From: Muscardinus avellanarius
Taxonomy: Eukaryota; Chordata; Mammalia; Rodentia; Gliridae
DNA length: 64,000 bases
Assembly (NCBI GenBank): GCA_963383645.1
Contig: OY726567.1
Location: 64,941,234 to 65,005,233 of the forward strand
Direction of reading: 5' to 3'
Shown piece after piece: positions 1-25,400 of the stretch. Position 1 is the stretch's first letter, and every line of letters begins with the position of its first letter. Both the position numbers and the translations under genes were made by a program. Under the pieces are notes generated by a model. The model was not told the origin of the DNA. It did not search any database and saw only the letters and a program-made list of their open reading frames with translations.

Positions 1-75
1 CTGTGCCACCACACCCGACTCCCCAACCCTTTTTAATTTTTATTATTTTTTGTTTGTTTGAAAACAGAGTCTCAA

Positions 76-180
76 GGGCTGGGGTGTAGCTCAGTGGCAA
101 AGTGCTTGCCTGGCAAGTGCACCGCCCTGGGTTCGATCCCCAGTCCAAACAAAAAAGACAAAAAAAAAAAAAAAAAAGAC
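76..180 (+). repeat. ID SINE with intact pol III boxes and A-tail
   Basis: tRNA-derived ID element: A box TAGCTCAGTGG at 87-97, B box GGTTCGATCCC at 130-140, then an A-rich tail with a run of about 19 A. It looks younger than most copies here. Confidence 0.85.
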
Positions 181-204
181 AGACAGAAAGAAAAGAAAAG
201 AAAA

Positions 205-331
205 GAAACAGAGTCTCACTTGGTTTCTGAAAGCCTTGTTATGTTTCTGAGGCTGTCTTTAAACTTGCAATCCTCCTGTTTCAGCTTCTGGAATTACAGG
301 TGTTTTCCATGACCAGCAAGAATATGCTTTG

Positions 332-380
<49 letters not shown>

Positions 381-585
381 ACTGAGGATTGAACTCGGGC
401 ATTCTAATGCTGAACGACACCAACTACACTCCCAACTCTTTTTACTTTTTGTTTTGAAGCAGGGTCTCCCTAGGTTGCTGAGAGACTTGCTATGTTGCTG
501 AGGCTGACCTCAAACCTTTGTTCCTCTTGTATTAGCTTCCCAAGCTCTGGGATTACAGGTGTGTGCTACCATGCTCGGCTAAGAA
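205..585 (-). repeat. Two old minus-strand SINEs and a (TG)n run
   Basis: SINE remnants at about 205-320 and 378-581, separated by (TG)n at 333-377. Confidence 0.6.
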
Positions 586-1470
586 TAGGCATTTTTACAG
601 GCATTCCTTTCTCCTTTGCCACATGTGATTCTGATGGAAGTGATGCAGAATGGCTCATACATGTTCAGGTTCGCTTCAACCTGGGAATTATCTTGCTTTC
701 TACAACCAAGAGAAGCTCATATACAGCTTTCCATACCCACTGTGTGACCCTGGACAAATGCTTCCCAGTTCAGGAAAGCCAGAGTGCCCAATTCAACCAC
801 AAGTCATCACTAGCATTCGTTCATTCAGCAAAGGCTACTGAGTGCTTCTTGAGTCTTAAGTACTGGGAGTGCAAATCCAGACTGGCAAACCCAAGTAAGT
901 ATGAAAATGACAGTAGCGGGTAAAAAATAAAGTCGAATGAGCACGTCTCACCTGAGCACTCAGCATGGGCAGTCAGGGAAGTGTTTCTCCCCAAGAAAAG
1001 ACAACGAAGCTGAAATGTGTAACAATAGGTGTTCCTGGAGACAACCGTGGAAGGGCAAGGGCAACCTCTTCTGGACCTTCCGCAACATTGAGGAAACGGA
1101 TGTGCAGAGAAGTATCCTGCTCTCTGCTCAGGGAGTCAGAGGCTGGACAAAAACTCCATGCCTCGAGCTTACCAACTAATTCTGAGTGGTACTAGTGATT
1201 TGAAAGCACTTCTTCCTTAATTCAACGAATACTGAGCTTTTGAAATGTGCCAAACAGAGGCGCTTGGAGAAAACGACGCATTTCAGAGACAAGGACTGGT
1301 CTGTCTGGCCAGGGATGCGGAAGGATGCTTCCAAGACTCGCACCTGCCGGTTACACCCTCTGTCACTCGCTGTAGGAGCAGGTGCCGCCCACTCGCAATG
1401 CTATTAGCCAAACTGAGATGAATGATAACAGGGCTATCAGGGAAATGGGTGGACCTTGTTGCCCAGCTCC
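586..1470. other. Intergenic single-copy sequence, no gene seen
   Basis: Only short frames with no recognisable protein; no repeat recognised. By human gene order the PRPF31 end would lie further left (inference). Confidence 0.4.
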
Positions 1471-1475
1471 TCCTC

Positions 1476-1954
1476 ATTGGCCCAGCAGTTGTTTTGATTG
1501 GCAGATAACTTCGGCTCGGCCCCGCTTTGAAGGCACCTGTCTCTCTTTAAGTACGCGGCCTTTAACGCCCACTCTCCATGCCTTCCTCCGCTCTCCCCAC
1601 CCACTTTCAGAGCAACCAATGGTTTCAAGGCAGAATACGCCCTGCAACCAATTGAAATGGGCCTCAAACTTGACGGACGACTTCCCGCCCCTGATCAACC
1701 TAGCTCCTCCCCTCAGCCAATTAGTTTAGGAAAGGGGGGCGGGTACGTCCAATCAGCGCGACACAGGCCTTCTGACTGACACGCAGGTCCTCGCGCTGGC
1801 GTGTTGTGCCCTGAGGCGGGAGGAGGAGGAGGAGCGGAGAAGAAAAACGGAGCCAATCCTAGCAGGCTGAACGGGAGGCCAATCGAACGCCGCGCCTTGC
1901 AGAGATCACCCAATCCGAGAGAGGGGGCCGACCACATCCCTGAGAAGAGCCAAT
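1476..1954 (+). promoter_or_regulatory. Array of ten CCAAT boxes upstream of CNOT3
   Basis: Exact CCAAT pentamers start at 1616, 1648, 1717, 1749, 1853, 1879, 1910 and 1950; inverted ATTGG starts at 1476 and 1497. Neighbour spacings of 32, 32, 26, 31 and 40 bp recur, close to three helical turns, which suits paired NF-Y binding. A GC box (GGGGGGCGGG) lies at about 1734-1743. The array ends just before the CpG island, so it most likely serves the CNOT3 promoter. Confidence 0.7.
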
Positions 1955-1979
1955 GGGATACGTATGATGGCCAAGAGCG

Positions 1980-2760
1980 ACGTGCGGCGGGAGCAATGAC
2001 AGGCCTATATTCGGGGCTCGGGGGCGGGTCGGCGCCAGAGACGAGAAGAGAGGAGGGGAGGCCTCCTCCGCCGCCGCCATCTTGGACCGGGCCCGGTCAG
2101 CTTCCGCGGAGCCATCGGCAGACGCCGCGGCCTCCCTTGAGCCCCGACCCCCGTCGTCAGAACAACCCCGGGCCCACTCCCCCCATCCCACTTCCGCTTC
2201 GCGCCGCTATCGCGATAGCGCCCGGGCCCGGGGCGCGAGAAAAAGGCGGCGGGTGCTCGCCTCCCCCGCCTGTCGCGATACGCTCCTCAGCGGCGGCGCC
2301 AGCTCCTGTGGTGAGAGCGTCAGGCTCGACTGGGCCGGACCCCTTCCCCTCCCCCGGCGCCGCCGGCCGCCCTCCCCCGCGGCCCGCCGCCTGTCGCGAC
2401 ACGGCTCCCGCCCGCCCTGCCCTGCCCTCGCCTTCGCCGCGCGCCCGGCGGGCCTCCCGCCGCCCCTCCGCTCGGCCCTTCCGGCCCGCACCCCGCCGCC
2501 GCTTCCCGCGTGGCACCGCGCCGGCCCGGTGCGAGGTGCCGCCCCCTCCGCGTCGGCGTCGGGTCGGGTCCTGCCCGCGGCTCGGCGGGGGTCCGGAGTG
2601 CGCCCTCCCGGCCCGGGGCTTCCTCGCACCCTCCCACGCCGGTGCCTGATACCCAGGAGCGCGGCCGCCAGGACCCGGGTTCTCGCTTCCCCTCGTTGTC
2701 TGCTGGGGGAGCCTGTTTGGAGATGGATCGGGTGGATGATAAACTCCTAAGACCTGAGGT
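1980..2760 (+). promoter_or_regulatory. CNOT3: CpG island, CNOT3 promoter and noncoding first exon
   Basis: GC- and CpG-dense block. A weak TATA-like CCTATATT lies at 2004-2011, a GC box near 2029, and a full YY1-type element GCCGCCATCTTG at 2073-2084, which usually sits just downstream of a start site. A likely 5' untranslated exon runs from about 2030 to a good donor at 2311 (GTGAGAGC). The next transcript piece is the exon starting about 8024, 53 bp before the ATG. Exact start site and first exon are inferred. Confidence 0.65.
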
Positions 2761-5176
2761 TGCAGCTCCGTTGTGAGTTGGAGCCTCAGCCAAAGTTTTC
2801 ACCTCCTTAGAGTGCGGCTTGTCCCTCATAGTGAAAAGTCCCCTAGGCGGCCACGTCCCATAGTACCGCAGCCTCCCGTTTGGGGGAACAGTGCCCCCCC
2901 CCGAGACTCAGGGGTGTCCTCAGTGTTGCTCTACTCCGGGCCTGGGCTCTTATCCCCCCAGAGGGGTGGGTATCACCCTCTGGCTTTGTGGATACAAACT
3001 GTCTGCCTCTATGGATGTGAGCTTCCTTTTGGTGTGTAGCCCACCACAGCATTGGTGTCTTGGAGTTGTTAAGTTCTCCTGGGTCTCGGGTTCCTGGGCC
3101 TGTCTTGGTGAAGCCTACTAAACTCGCACTCTCTGTGTTGTCGGTGAGCTACTAAGTTGTGGCTGCTTTTCAATGAGGTGCTGTCACCTCCCCTGGAATT
3201 AACCTCCTTCCCGAGGGTAAGAGTTTCCTATGCTTTTCATCTCTCCCCACATGGATTGTTACTTTACTGAGTTTGAGTCATGTGTATCCCAATATACATA
3301 TATCTCATATATCTTTTTTGGGGTGTTGTCTTTCCAGGGGCCAAGAATCTCACACTCCCTTGGTAGTCTTGAGAGCCCTCCCTGTGGGTATCGGGCTGTC
3401 CCATCGCTGACTTTAGACAGTTGGAGAATGAGGGCTCTCCTCTGTCCACCCATCAGGCTGGCACCCCATAGGGATGTAAGGCCTCTCAGACCTAGCGTTC
3501 CTAATTGCAACTGGTAGCTTTTCTCTTTCAGGTTGTGTTTTCTTGGCAGGGTAAGGAATCTGTTTTGGTGTTGCCACCCCAGGGATAAGGTTCCTGCCTT
3601 CTTTGATGTTGACATTTGCCCCTCTTCTGGACTTGAGGCATTCATGCTCACTGTAGGTGTCTTCACTGTGAGTGAGACTAAGGGATCTCTTCCTCTTGGT
3701 TGTAAGTGCCCCTGGTTAATGCTTCTCTCTTTCATCCTTGAAGACTTGTCACTATGTGGCACTAAGGCAAAGGTTCCTTCCTGTGGGGTATAAGGTACCT
3801 GAGACTCAGTAGAGGCCCAGTATGGTCTGGTGTAGCTTTAGGAGGTGTGGATTCCCAGGGCCCCACCCTTGGTTTTGGGCCTTTCCTGGGGAGGTAACTG
3901 CCTCTGACCCAGCTCCCAGAGTGTGGGGGTGACACCATCCTCCCCTGGTTTAAGACTTGCTCCCTGACACTGCTGGCCACTGTTCCTCTTCTAGAGCATA
4001 AGCTCTTCTGGGATAAAGGCTTTTCATGCCATGGTCCAAGACCCTTGTGCAGATATGTAATCCCCCAGGATGTGCCCCTCATTGAGTCTTTGTGATGGAG
4101 CTCTCCTCCTGAGGTGGTTCTGGGGCTCTTTGTTGTTGGCTTCTGTGGGTCTGGTGTGTAGCTCATTCCACCACTTAGTGTGAGCTCTTGACTTGGGGAT
4201 GTGCCTCCCCTTGGACATAGGATCTGTGCACTTCACCTCCCCTTGGCCAATACTTGAAGACTCATTGATGCTGTCTGAGACCTCTCTCTGTCCTAGTTCA
4301 TGTTCTGTGAGAAAACACCTGCACATCTCAGAGAGGTCTGTAGTAGTTACCTCCTGGTGGTGGTGGTGGGGTCTTGGTGGAGCCCCAGATGGATGGGCTT
4401 TTCCATGGTGACATCTCTACTTTGAGGCACCAGCCTCTTTTTATGCTGTTATGTGGGTGGTGGTGGTGGGGCGGAGGTCCTGGGTGCAACTCTCTTACAG
4501 TGAGATTTTCTTTTGTGGAGAGAAAGTGTTTCCTCCACAGTGATTGAGGTTCTAGCTTTGGTAGGGGTGGGGAGGAGGCAGAGGGATGAGTACCCTAGTC
4601 CTATTGCACTTGACTCTTCTCTATATAGCTTCCTTTCTCCAATCAGGGACTGTCTCTGCTAGTCAGAGCTGTTCCTACCTTGGTATCTAAAGCATTTTGC
4701 CCTGGAACTTTCCTGTTTCTCTTACACCTTGCTTTTGACTCCAGGACTTAACTTCCTTGCTGCCAGAGGATGTCTCCCTCTGGGGTGTATCACCTCCCCT
4801 GTGCTAGGGTCCCAAACAGTGTGAAACTTGGGGAGGGCATCACCTCTCTGCGCTGTGGAGTGCCTTGTTGGGGTGTGAACCATGAGATGCCCTCTTCCTC
4901 AGCCCATGACCCTCTGTTGGACTCTTGGGACAAAGCAAGGGAGTGTAAGCTCTTGTTTAATGGTTCTGTCCCTGATGCTTAAGTAAGAGGCTTTTTTTTT
5001 TTTTTTTTTCGCCCCTTCTGCTGGTGTCTCGTCCCTCCTAGAAGCTCCCCAGGTCAGAGGTACTTGCCCCACCCAGCTTGAGTCCCCTCTCTGGTATTGT
5101 CTCTGTGGGACATTTTGCTGGTTGCTTCACTTTCTTGGAAATTCCCATGTATGATGGGTCAGCTGCTGCTGTTGGG

Positions 5177-5615
5177 GTGTGTGTGTGTGTGTGTGTGTGT
5201 GTTGCTGAGAATTGAACCCAGGGGCATTCTACCTCCAAGCTACATCCCCAGCCCAATTTTGTATTTTTTAGTTTGAAACTGAGTCTCACTAATTTGCGGA
5301 GGGCCTCAGTAAGTAGCTGGGGCTGGCCTCAAACTCAGATCCTTCCAAGTATTGGGATTACAAGTGTGCACCACCACGTCTAGCACAGAGCTCAGCATTC
5401 TTTTTTTTTTTTTTTTTTGGTACTGAGGGTGGAACCCAGGGGCATTCTACCTCTGAGCTACACCCCCAGCCCCATTTTTTTATTCTTTATTTTGAAACAG
5501 GGTCTCATTGAGTTGTAAAGGGCCTCACTGAGTAGCTGAGGGTGTCCGCGAACTGCGATCCTCCTGTCTCAGCCTCCGGAATGCTGGGATTACAAGTGTG
5601 TGCTACCCAACCTGA
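5177..5615 (-). repeat. (TG)n and two minus-strand B1-dID SINEs
   Basis: (TG)n at 5177-5202, then dimers in minus orientation at about 5203-5392 and 5419-5615. Confidence 0.75.
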
Positions 5616-5799
5616 CTTTCAACTGTTGTTCTTGATGAATCTTTTACTTATAAAAGTTCAGTTCTGAACTTACCTGAAATAGGTCCCTGTCCTTTCTGGG
5701 CCTCTTGTTCAGAAGCCTGCTGTCTTTACAGTGTCTCACATAGTAGGTGCTAGCCACATGTAGTGATTAGTAAGGAGTTAAAACTAAAGCAAATAAAGT

Positions 5800-5925
5800 T
5801 ACTGGCATTGTAGTTTGTGCCTGTAGTCCCAGTTACTCAGGAGGCTGAGGCACGAGGATCACTTGAGCTTAGAAGTGAGAGACCAGCTAGCAACTTGAGA
5901 CCCTATTTCAAAAAGAAAAAGTTCC
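5800..5925 (+). repeat. 7SL-derived monomer (B1/FLAM-like)
   Basis: Reads like an Alu/B1 monomer (CCTGTAGTCCCAGTTACTCAG, GAGGATCACTTGAG) without an ID half. A second diverged copy lies at about 60280-60405. Confidence 0.6.
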
Positions 5926-7267
5926 TCAGTTGCACTGGTCACATTTCAAGTGTTCAGTAGCTAACGGTGCGCTATGGAATAGTTCCCATATTGCATGTTA
6001 TGTGGGACAGGAGTGTTGTCTAGGTGTCCCTTCCCTATTGGCAAGGATTCCTGGGCACGGCTGCCCTCCAGGTTGAGGCTCTTAGTCCTGGTTATGGGTC
6101 ATTTTCTGCCTTTACAGTTGAGGGATATGGGGCAGGGGCACCCCTGCTCTGTGCCAGTAGAGTGGGACCATCCCTTGATTTCAGGGATCCTGGCTTTTCA
6201 GTATTGGCTTCCGGGGAGGGCAGCTTCTGCTGACAACTCAGAAATCCTCTTGCCATAACCCTCCTTCCACAAGTTTCCCCTGTACTTGGCATCAGGTCCT
6301 ATCTTGTGGCTTCCCCCAGACTAAATATCCTGGTAACTTGTGTTTGACTACAGTCCCTTCTGGGTTGCATGTAACTTCCTTTAGGGCATCAATGCCCCTC
6401 TTTGGGTACCTGCCCAGATGGTTTAGGTTCCCCTGAGTCTAAGTTACTGGTCCATTGGAATTCTTTCATGTGCTAAGATCAGCTTCCTTACAGCTAAAGC
6501 ACCTTTTCACCCTCTTATCTTCATAAGATTTCTATCTTCTCCCAGCCCTCTCTTTAGTACTGCTTTCTGCACCCAAATCTCTAACCCTTCCTGTTATCAG
6601 ACTCTTTGGGTTAGGAGTATTATCTCCTTTTGGTTCAAGGATTCTGCTCTGGAGTCAATGTCTTGGAGGTCTAAGATCATATTATGTTTGGCATCCAGCC
6701 CTGTCTATAGGAATGGATTCAGCTCTTCATAGCACTAGGCATCTGTCACTCCTTCCCCTGGCCTCAACCTTCCCTCCCTCTGCTACAGCTCATACGTGTA
6801 TACAGGGCTTTGTGCAGTGCCAGCGCTGTTATCTCCTGGCTTACCTAAGGAGTGACCTCTCCCACTCACCTGTGCTCCCAGGACCTCTGTGTAGAAAGTA
6901 TGATTTCCAGGGCTCTTACCTTTTTTGTTTTATTTTTATTTGTATCGTGTATTTATTTTTTCAATGCTACCATCAAACCCAGGGCCTTGTGCATGATCTC
7001 TACCTCCAGCCCAGGTCTCATGCTTTTTATCTTACAGTCATCTGTATGACATTTTTCTTCTCTGAAAGATCCTTTGAGTACCATCTTGGGGAACTATGCT
7101 CCACATTCTATGAACTTTTTGTATCCTAAGTCAGAGGCCTACAAAAAGTATGTTTTTTCTTACTTGGGGGTTTGTGTTGTTTTGGTACTGGACATTGAAC
7201 TCATTCTATCTATGAATTACACCTCCAGCCCCTTTTTTTTCTTTTTCTTTTTTTTTTTTTTTTCCTT

Positions 7268-7815
7268 TTTTGGTACTAAGAATGGAACCCAGGGGCATTG
7301 TACTTCCAAGCTACACCCCCAGTTCTGTGTTTTAGTCTCTTTTATTTTTTTGAAACAGGGTCTCACTAAGTTGGTAATGGCCTCACTAAGTAGCCGAGGC
7401 TGTCTGCGAACTATGATCCTCTGGTCTCTGCCTCCTGAATGCTGAGATTACAAGCATGAGCCACCATGCCCGGCCACCTCCAGCCCTTTTTACTTTTTTG
7501 GTGTGTGGCATGGGATTGAATCCAGGGTGATTCTGCCTCTGAGCTACACCCCCAGCCCAATTTAATTTCTTATTTGGAAACAGGGTCTCATTAAGTTTCC
7601 TAGGTTGGCTTCAAACCTGCAATCCTCCTATCTGAGCCTCCCAAGTACTGGGATTACAAGTGTGGGCTACTATGCCCTATACCCAGCTGTTTGTTTTTTT
7701 CCCCCTTAATTTTGCAACAAGTTCTAGCTAAGTTGCTGAGTCTGGCTTCTAGCATCTAATCCTCCTGCCTCCACCTCCCAAGTACTGGGAATATAGACAT
7801 TTGCCAGTGGGCCTG
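7268..7815 (-). repeat. Three minus-strand SINEs just before CNOT3 exon 2
   Basis: B1-dID copies at about 7268-7475, 7498-7685 and 7690-7815, decaying rightwards. Confidence 0.75.
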
Positions 7816-8076
7816 TCTTCTTTCCTTGTTTTAACAAATTCCTACAGTCCCATTGGCTAGGCAGTTGAGGTAGTGTAAGATGACTTGGGCCTGGTCATCA
7901 TTATCAGATAGTAAGTGCTCCTTTCCTTTACAACTCCACCTTCCTCACAGTTCCCACCCATGTCTAAGTCTGGGTTTGGAACAGCAGGGAAATAAATGTT
8001 AATTCCTTCCCAATATTTCCCAGCAGCGTCCGGCTCCAAGGGAGTATGAAGAGAGTGCGTCTGTAGGGAAGGGAAG

Positions 8077-22160
<14,084 letters not shown>

Positions 22161-22407
22161 CACCGGCCCCCTCCACCTGACCCCTCCCCCGCATGCTGAT
22201 CCCCCTGCCCAGGTGAGGGCCCTGCCCTGGAAGACTGGGGGAGGCCCCAGGCCATGGGGCACTCCTTCCCCCAGGAAGCAGGGAGGGGGCCAGAGGTTTT
22301 CTCTTCCTCTCAGCCCCACCCTGGGGGCCCGGGGGCGAGGGCCGCCCCCTCCTCCCCTCCCCAGTGAGGGACATTTTTTGGTAAACCTATTTTCATTTTG
22401 GAAAATA

Positions 22408-22413
22408 TTTATG
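22408..22413 (-). terminator. LENG1: Probable LENG1 poly(A) signal (CATAAA variant)
   Basis: On the minus strand the hexamer CATAAA, a known weaker variant, lies 57 bp after the LENG1 stop. I saw no minus-strand AATAAA nearby. It abuts the CNOT3 AATAAA on the other strand. Confidence 0.45.
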
Positions 22414-22419
22414 AATAAA
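22414..22419 (+). terminator. CNOT3: CNOT3 poly(A) signal
   Basis: AATAAA 254 bp after the CNOT3 stop codon; cleavage expected near 22430-22445. The 3' UTR (22161 to about 22440) is short and GC-rich. Confidence 0.8.
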
Positions 22420-22470
22420 TAGTTTTATATGACGGCTGGCAGCACAGCCTCTCCTGTACCCCCTCAGGAA

Positions 22471-25400
22471 TCAGTGAGCAAGATGGTCCTGCCGGCGGGG
22501 GCGCCGGGCCAACTGGGGGTTGAATTGGGAATTGTACCGCCGCCGCCGATCATCAGTCTCTTCTTCCAGCTGACCCTCCTGGGGTGCCTGGCCTTGGACC
22601 CGGGCCAGCAGGGCCTCAGCCCGGGCACGCTCTGCTGCTTCCCGCTTAAGACGCTCAGCTCGAAGCTGATCCAGGGATGGGGGCCTAGGGGAAAGGAGAA
22701 CAAGGTCAGAAAAGGGGGGTAGGCAATCCACATTTTTTGTTGTTGTTGTTGTTGTTAAAGAAGATGCCAACTGGGTCTTTTTTGTACCTGACTCTGGCTT
22801 CAGCTCTTGAAGCCTACTAGAATAAAGCCACCTGGTGCTTAGACACCTTGTGGCAGTCCCTGTGCCCACCTCTCTGTGGGCTTCTGTCCTAGTTCTAGAT
22901 CAGGTGCTTGTCCAGGTCAAGACAGTACAGTGAGCAGCATCCTAGCCCTGTGTGGGCCTCAGTTTTCCCTTCTGAGGTATAAAGGAAGTGTAGTCAGGGA
23001 ACTTTTGTACTTGGGAGTCTAGCATCTTTTTGTGTGGGGAGGGGAGTGGGCACTGGTGATTGAGCCCAGGCATGTTTTTACCTCTGAACCATTATCCTAG
23101 CCTTTTATTTGTTTATTTTTTATTGTGAAAAAGGGTCTCACTAAATTGTTGAGGGCCTACATTGCTGAGGTTGGCCTCAAACCTATGATCCTCCTGTCTC
23201 AGCCTCCCAAGTCCTACGATTACAGGTGAATGCCACCACATTCCACTGGAGCTAGCACCTTAGGAACACAAACCTGCTTTTATTCTCTGACCCAGTGGTT
23301 CTCAAAGTCAAGTCTCAGAACCTCTTTAATAATAATTGAGATTTCAAAGACCTTCTGAGTGGATTATATCAGTAACATACTGAATTAGAAGCAAAAACTA
23401 AAATATCTTTGATACAGCCATGCCACTGCAATCAGAGCGATGGCATCTCACATGATGAAAACAGGCTTGACTGCCCAAAAGCTCCAAGAGGTTTCTTGGG
23501 ACTTGGGTCCCTGTATCACATGTTGAGGACCACTTCCCCACTCTGCCTGCCTAGATCTGAGTTTCAGGCTGGCTCCAACCAAGTCCTCAGCTCTGGGTCT
23601 GGGCTGCTTACTCTCTGGGCTGCTGCCTCCTAGATCCCTCCGTCTTCCTCCTGCGGAGGTCACATTCTTCACCACTGTGTCTTCTCTTCTTCCCCAGGTG
23701 CTTCTGCACCTCCCGCAAGGGGTCTAGGCGACTCTTAATCTTCTCATCTGGACCAGAACCTGGTGGGGGGCCATCTCGCTTGGGGGGGAGCTGGTACCAA
23801 GGGGGTTGAGTCTGGGCCTCCGCTGCACTCTGGCCCAGGTATGTCAAAATGCCCAATGCTTTCTCTTGCCTCTCCTGAGGGAGCCAGAAAACAGAAGAGA
23901 TAAATAAGGTCTCCAATCCTTATTTACCTGAACGTGGCAACAGGAAAACCTAGCATGCTCTACCCCCACAGCCCAGGTCCTGGGAAAGCAAAGCTTGTCA
24001 TTCTATGAATGGGAATTGAGGGCCGGTCATGAACCGCCTGTGCCAGATGCTAGACCATAACAGACCAACATAGGCTGAGCTCCTGCCCTGCAGGAACGGT
24101 GGCAAGCACAGCGAGGAGTCCAGAAAGGAGAGGTTAAGTGGAATGACCTCATTTCAAAGGCAAGCACCTTTGGTCAGACACTGAAGAAAAACCCAAAGAA
24201 AGCAAGCAGTGCAGCAGAGAGGTTAAGGTGAGAGGTTAGCAATGTCAGAGTGACAGTAATGGAATGCCAGGGAGCAGTAGCATGACTGGTCTGATGTGCA
24301 GTTTCAAAAGCACAGGACTTCTTCCCGTACAGGGTAAGCATCGGCTGAAGTGGGGTGCATGCTGCACATTCCACTAATGTGGCCCGTGAGCGCCCTACAG
24401 CAATAAACTGTCCTGGTGCCTTGTCAGTACTGCAAAGGCTATGTTCGTCATTCACTCCCACTATCCTGCACTCCTCAGTCACAGCCGAGGGCCAAAGTGC
24501 CTCCCCCTGCCCCAGCTCTACCCAGACTCCTCCAGTGACATGGGAAAGGCCAGCTTACTTTATCCTGCCGCTTTTCTTCCTCATACTCTTTATTGCCTTT
24601 GGTCACTCCTTTCCCTTCTTCTAGCAGCTCCCGAAACAAGTCCACAGGGCCAGAACATGGAGCTCCTGTCTCTGTTGCTTCAATCTCAGGCAAAGAATTC
24701 TGATGCCTGGCTTTCTTCCTTAGGAATTCGGTGCGAGCCTGGGAGAGGAAAGAGAGTTATAGGTAGGATATACAGAACCTAGAAGTGATTCAAAGAACTC
24801 CCTTGAGTGTGGTGCTGACCAAAAAAAGCAAAGTAGTACAGTATGTTGGGGGGTTATAAGGAGGACACGGAACTGGGACCCTTGGAGGACAATGGGCATT
24901 TTCAAATAGTAAACCGTAAGGTTACCATGAATGATTTGGGGCTGGGGTGTAGATCTGTGGTGAAGTGCTTGCCAAGCACAGAGGAGGTCCCTGGCTTAAA
25001 CCAAAAGGGTTCCCATGGTGGAGTAACAAGTACGCCAGGCACTGTGGCGCTCCTCTGTAATCCTACCTACAGGTTCAAGTTAAGCATGGACAACTTAGCA
25101 AAATCCCATCGTGGGAGGCTGAGGCAGGAGGACTGCAGGTTCAAGATCAGCCTCAGAAACTTAGACCCTCTTTCAATATAAAGTAAAAAGAGTTGGGGGT
25201 ATAGCCCAGTAGTAGAATGCCCCAGGATTCAATCCCAGTACCAAAATAAACAAGCAGCCGGGCATGGTGTGGCACACCCTTGTAATCCTAGCATTTGAGA
25301 GGCTGAGACAGGAGGATCCAGGTTCACAGAGTCTCAGCTACATAGGCCCTTTGCAACTTAGAGAGACCCTGTTTTAAAATAAAATAATAAAATAGGGCTG

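Larger units (their letters stand above)
2950..6900. repeat. Degenerate minisatellite-like sequence filling CNOT3 intron 1
   Basis: Between the CpG island and the SINEs at 7268, phrases such as TCACCTCCCCTGG (near 3185, 4232, 4789) and GGRTAAGGTTCCTGCCTTC (near 3474, 3549, 3584, 3788) recur with loose spacing of about 30-60 bp. The stretch is T/C-rich on the plus strand and has no gene-like frame. SINEs interrupt it at about 5205-5615 and 5800-5925. Confidence 0.4.

Noticed and set aside
1801..2750. Overlapping frames of up to 282 codons on both strands
   Set aside because: All lie in the CNOT3 CpG island and have Arg/Pro/Ala-rich, shadow-like composition in several frames at once.
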